Origin: Eudoraea adriatica DSM 19308
Lineage (GTDB): Bacteria; Bacteroidota; Bacteroidia; Flavobacteriales; Flavobacteriaceae
Direction of reading: 5' to 3'
Length of the DNA stretch: 64,000 nucleotides
NCBI RefSeq assembly: GCF_000382125.1
Contig: NZ_KB907554.1
Coordinates: forward strand, 1 to 64,000
Part shown: one piece after another, positions 61,265-64,000 of the stretch
Numbering within the stretch: position 1 is the first letter of the stretch
Layout: every line of letters begins with the position of its first letter
Made by a program: the position numbers and the translations under genes
Notes under the pieces: generated by a model
Told to the model about the DNA's origin: nothing
Databases searched by the model: none
Seen by the model: the letters and a program-made list of their open reading frames with translations, nothing else

Positions 61265-62256
61265 CAGGTGCTTAATTGCTGAAGTTTTCTTAAGGCTTTC
61301 AGGCCATTTTTGTTTAGGAGAGATTCTTTTGCTTTTTCAAAACCTTGTTTCGGACTTATATCTAAAACTGTGGCAATAGCTACTCCGGCATTTGCACAGA
61401 CCACATTGTTTTGTGCTTCTGTACCCTTGCCCTGCAAAATATCCATAAATATCTGCGCAGACTGGTCAATACTTTCACCTCCTGCGATTTCACTTTGCTC
61501 AACAATTTCTACTCCGAAATCTGAAGGATTTAGAATAGCCTCAGTATTATTTGAAATAGTTTTAGTGCTGCCTGTCAATGAAATCTCATCGTAGCCGTCA
61601 AGGGCGTGGAGCACTGTATATTTTTTATCCGTATTCTGATACAGGTATCCATACATTCGTGCTAATTCCAAATTAAAAACACCAACTATTTGATTTTTAG
61701 GAAAAGCAGGATTCACCATGGGCCCGAGCATGTTGAAAAAAGTCTTCACTGCGAGCTCCCGGCGTATAGGGGCCACATTTTTCATGGCAGGATGAAACAA
61801 TGGGGCGTGTAATACGCAAATCCCCGCTTCGTCTATTGATTTTCTTAGAAAATCCGGATCATTACTGAATTTTACACCTAAAAATTCCATAACATTACTG
61901 CTCCCACAGGTAGAAGATACTCCGTAATTGCCATGTTTGGTGACTTTAATGCCGGCTCCTGCGGTAACAAAGGAAGCCAGAGTAGAAATATTAAATGTAT
62001 CCTTGCCATCACCTCCTGTGCCACATAAATCAATAGGATTGTATTCAGATAAATCTATGGCAAGACATAACTCTAAGAGTGCGTCCCTGAACCCTTCTAA
62101 TTCTTCAATGGTAATGCTCCGCATCATGTACACCGTTAGAAATGCCGCAATCTGACTGTTGTTATAAGTGCCTTTTGCGATATTTACCAATACCTGCCTG
62201 GCATCCTCTTTTGAGAGAATGTCATGATTGATTAATTTATTTAGAATCGCTTTCAT
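61264..62256 (-). CDS. trpD: Anthranilate phosphoribosyltransferase
   Basis: A 330-residue transferase. The PRPP loop is DLCGTGGDGKDTFNISTLAS; TKHGNYGVSSTCGSSNVMEF, and FHPAMKNVAPIRRELAVKTF bind anthranilate and metal. The length and order agree with stand-alone TrpD (no fused TrpG). It lies 36 bp after trpG. Confidence 0.96.
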   Translation of the reverse strand: MKAILNKLINHDILSKEDARQVLVNIAKGTYNNSQIAAFLTVYMMRSITIEELEGFRDALLELCLAIDLSEYNPIDLCGTGGDGKDTFNISTLASFVTAGAGIKVTKHGNYGVSSTCGSSNVMEFLGVKFSNDPDFLRKSIDEAGICVLHAPLFHPAMKNVAPIRRELAVKTFFNMLGPMVNPAFPKNQIVGVFNLELARMYGYLYQNTDKKYTVLHALDGYDEISLTGSTKTISNNTEAILNPSDFGVEIVEQSEIAGGESIDQSAQIFMDILQGKGTEAQNNVVCANAGVAIATVLDISPKQGFEKAKESLLNKNGLKALRKLQQLST

Positions 62257-62292
62257 TTGAGTTAAATTTACAGTGAATCACAGATGGTTTAA

Positions 62293-62856
62293 TTAGTTTT
62301 TCAGCCAATTTTTAAGAATTTGCTTACCGTCCGGGGTTAGTACCGATTCCGGATGAAATTGAACAGCACAAACATTATAAGTTTTATGCCTCAAAGACAT
62401 CAATTGTCCATTCTCATCGAATGAAGTGGCCTCAAGGACATCAGGCAGTTCCGGATCAACAACCCAGGAATGATATCTGCCTACTACAATTTCTCCGGGC
62501 AGCCCTTCAAATAAAGGTTCTTTATTTTCAAGGTTGATTTTTGTAGCCACCCCATGATATACTTCGTCTAAATTTATCAATTTACCACCATAAACTTCAC
62601 CAATTGCCTGTTGTCCAAGACAAACTCCGAATATGCTTTTTGTTGGGGCATATTTTGCAATAATTTCTTTAAGAAGCCCAGCTTCATCAGGGATTCCCGG
62701 ACCTGGGGAAAGTACTATTTTCTCAAATTCGTCTACTTCCTCCAACTTTAGCTGGTCATTGCGCTTAACAACCACTTCACAACCCAAATCTTCCAGATAA
62801 TGCACCAGGTTATATGTAAAGCTATCGTAGTTATCTATTACCAATATTCTGTTCAT
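62293..62856 (-). CDS. trpG: Anthranilate synthase glutamine amidotransferase subunit
   Basis: A 187-residue class I glutaminase. NYDSFTYNLVHYLEDLG, SPGPGIPDEAG, FGVCLGQQAIGE with the nucleophile Cys, and AVQFHPESVLTP with the His-Glu of the triad are all present. It supplies ammonia to TrpE, 19 bp upstream. In some bacteria it doubles as PabA. Confidence 0.96.
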   Translation of the reverse strand: MNRILVIDNYDSFTYNLVHYLEDLGCEVVVKRNDQLKLEEVDEFEKIVLSPGPGIPDEAGLLKEIIAKYAPTKSIFGVCLGQQAIGEVYGGKLINLDEVYHGVATKINLENKEPLFEGLPGEIVVGRYHSWVVDPELPDVLEATSFDENGQLMSLRHKTYNVCAVQFHPESVLTPDGKQILKNWLKN

Positions 62857-62875
62857 GTCTTACTTATTATCCTTC

Positions 62876-64000
62876 TCAGATAGTTTCTGCAATATCCAAA
62901 GCTTTGTTAAGAGCTCCCAATTTATTATATGTTTCCTGTAGCTCCTTTTCCGGCTCGGAGGCAGCTACCAATCCTGCTCCTGCCTGAAAGTGAAGTTGGT
63001 GATTCTTACTTAAGAAGGTCCGGATCATAATAGCGTGATTAAAATCCCCGTTAAAATCCATAAAGCCGATCGCACCACCATAATAATCCCTATTGGTGGT
63101 CTCATACTTTTCTATGAGTTGCATTGCCATATGTTTGGGAGCACCACTGAGGGTGCCTGCAGGGAATGTGTCTGCCACCACTTTCATAGTAGGAGTTTCT
63201 TTTTTCTTTTGCCCGGTAACTTTTGAAACGAGATGAATAACATGTGAAAAGAATTGTACCTCCCTGTAATTTTCAACACTTACCATATTCCCATGTCTGC
63301 TCAGATCATTACGAGCAAGGTCTACCAGCATAACGTGTTCGCTATTTTCCTTTTCATCTTCCGTCAGTTTTTTGGCCAGTAGAGCATCTTCTTCATCATT
63401 ACCTGTTCTTTTAAAAGTACCGGCAATTGGATGTATTTCTGCCTTTCCATCTTTAACTATTAATTGAGCTTCCGGGGAGCTGCCAAAGATTTTAAAATCA
63501 CCATAGTCAAAATAAAACAGATATGGAGATGGGTTAATAGAACGCAGTGCCCGGTAAACATTAAATTCATCTCCTTTAAACCCTTGTGAAAACCTTCTCG
63601 AAAGGACCAATTGAAAAACATCGCCCCTTTTACAATGTTTTTTGGCCAGTGCCACATGTTCTTTATAATCTTCATCATTTAAGTTGGATGAAGCCGAACC
63701 CTCCTTTCTAAAATTGTAGGATGCAAAATTTCTTATACTAAGCAGTTGTTCAATTTCAGAAATATTATTGTCCGTGTCATAGCAATGGGCAAATATGTAG
63801 GCCTCATTCTTAAAATGATTAATAGCAATTATGTTTTGGTAAACAGCATAATAAATATCAGGAATGTCCAGGGCCCCGTCTTTTTTTGAAATTGAGATAT
63901 CTTCAAAGTATCTCACAGCATCATAGGACATGTATCCAAATAACCCATTGTTTATAAACTTGAAGCCATTGGTTTCTGTTTTGAACTTTTGACTGAATTC
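62876..64000 (-). CDS. trpE: Anthranilate synthase component I, C-terminal part (cut by right edge)
   Basis: The visible 374 residues run to the window edge without a start; an internal Met at 63931 is not the true start, because the frame stays open upstream and encodes FINNGLFGYMSYDAVRYFED, a typical TrpE segment. The chorismate-binding half has FQLVLSRRF, IHPIAGTFKRTG, VDLARNDLSRHG and GTLSGAPKHMAMQLIEKYE. About 90 N-terminal residues and any LLESA-type feedback site lie outside. It is the first gene of trpEGDCFBA, so its promoter or leader is also outside. Confidence 0.96.
   Translation of the reverse strand, partial: EFSQKFKTETNGFKFINNGLFGYMSYDAVRYFEDISISKKDGALDIPDIYYAVYQNIIAINHFKNEAYIFAHCYDTDNNISEIEQLLSIRNFASYNFRKEGSASSNLNDEDYKEHVALAKKHCKRGDVFQLVLSRRFSQGFKGDEFNVYRALRSINPSPYLFYFDYGDFKIFGSSPEAQLIVKDGKAEIHPIAGTFKRTGNDEEDALLAKKLTEDEKENSEHVMLVDLARNDLSRHGNMVSVENYREVQFFSHVIHLVSKVTGQKKKETPTMKVVADTFPAGTLSGAPKHMAMQLIEKYETTNRDYYGGAIGFMDFNGDFNHAIMIRTFLSKNHQLHFQAGAGLVAASEPEKELQETYNKLGALNKALDIAETI

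Noticed and set aside
1-64000. Mobile element, prophage, CRISPR array, tRNA or rRNA gene
   Set aside because: No transposase, integrase, terminal repeats, spaced direct repeats, cloverleaf or rRNA segment was recognised in any gap. The tail-fibre resemblance of the left-edge protein is not supported by any neighbouring phage gene.

Overview
The window looks like ordinary chromosome from a Bacteroidota bacterium, most likely a member of the Flavobacteriaceae. The DNA is AT-rich, ribosome-binding sites are weak and A-rich, and many genes carry a TAnnTTTG box just upstream, which is the -7 element of the Bacteroidota housekeeping sigma factor. Lineage-typical genes include DUF6702, a ribosomal protein THX, CarboxypepD_reg-like proteins, and a trpEGDCFBA operon. 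No genus can be named from the sequence alone. No tRNA, rRNA, CRISPR array, transposase, integrase or phage module was found.

Layout. 1-1838: the 5' part of a long repetitive surface protein that runs off the left edge on the minus strand. 2.2-6.7 kb: a secreted-protein cluster (two overlapping paralogues with a carboxypeptidase-regulatory-like domain, a DUF6702 protein behind a sigma-54-like promoter, and an M1 aminopeptidase). 8-16 kb: tatA, a PAP2 phosphatase, an O-methyltransferase, a GNAT acetyltransferase, and two kynurenine-pathway genes (kynU, kmo) separated by a VOC protein, an MFS transporter, a lipoprotein and clpP. 16-22 kb: a degenerate zinc-ribbon protein with a Nif3-like protein, lpxK, and a hybrid histidine kinase. 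22-25.3 kb: lipA and two separate ECF sigma loci. 25.3-29.7 kb: a candidate small RNA, murB-aminotransferase, an aspartyl protease with a PDZ domain, and a DUF1573 protein. 29.8-35.8 kb: valS with an unusual hairpin leader, a secreted protein, a sterol-desaturase-like enzyme and a creatininase-family enzyme. 35.5-40.3 kb: a minus-strand operon rsfS-ftsH-LUD-cdsA-psd-acbp that joins protein quality control to phospholipid synthesis. 40.4-49.3 kb: birA, pyrE, a Nudix hydrolase, an M14 peptidase, a PAS kinase and response regulator pair, coaD and ddl. 49.4-56 kb: a PASTA protein, rluD-like, yaaA, a lipoprotein, rpsTHX, a uracil-DNA-glycosylase-like protein and ppc. 56.1-64 kb: an M20 peptidase, a 74-residue membrane protein, and the trp operon, with trpE cut by the right edge.

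Together the genes describe a heterotroph that makes tryptophan from chorismate and also carries kynurenine-pathway enzymes (probably for de novo NAD or tryptophan breakdown). Envelope genes are scattered through the window (lpxK, murB, ddl, psd, cdsA, tatA).

No convincing new defence, mobile or biosynthetic system is visible. The best leads are small and regulatory: a plus-strand terminator with no gene in front of it between an ECF sigma gene and murB; a 12-bp hairpin in the valS leader behind a good promoter; a near-perfect sigma-54 site next to DUF6702; a C4 zinc-ribbon protein with none of its cysteines; a membrane microprotein translationally coupled to trpA; and a 25-codon ORF behind valS. 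Genes missed by a long-ORF approach include the left-edge repeat protein, rpsTHX at 52294-52422, and the extension of trpE to the right edge.
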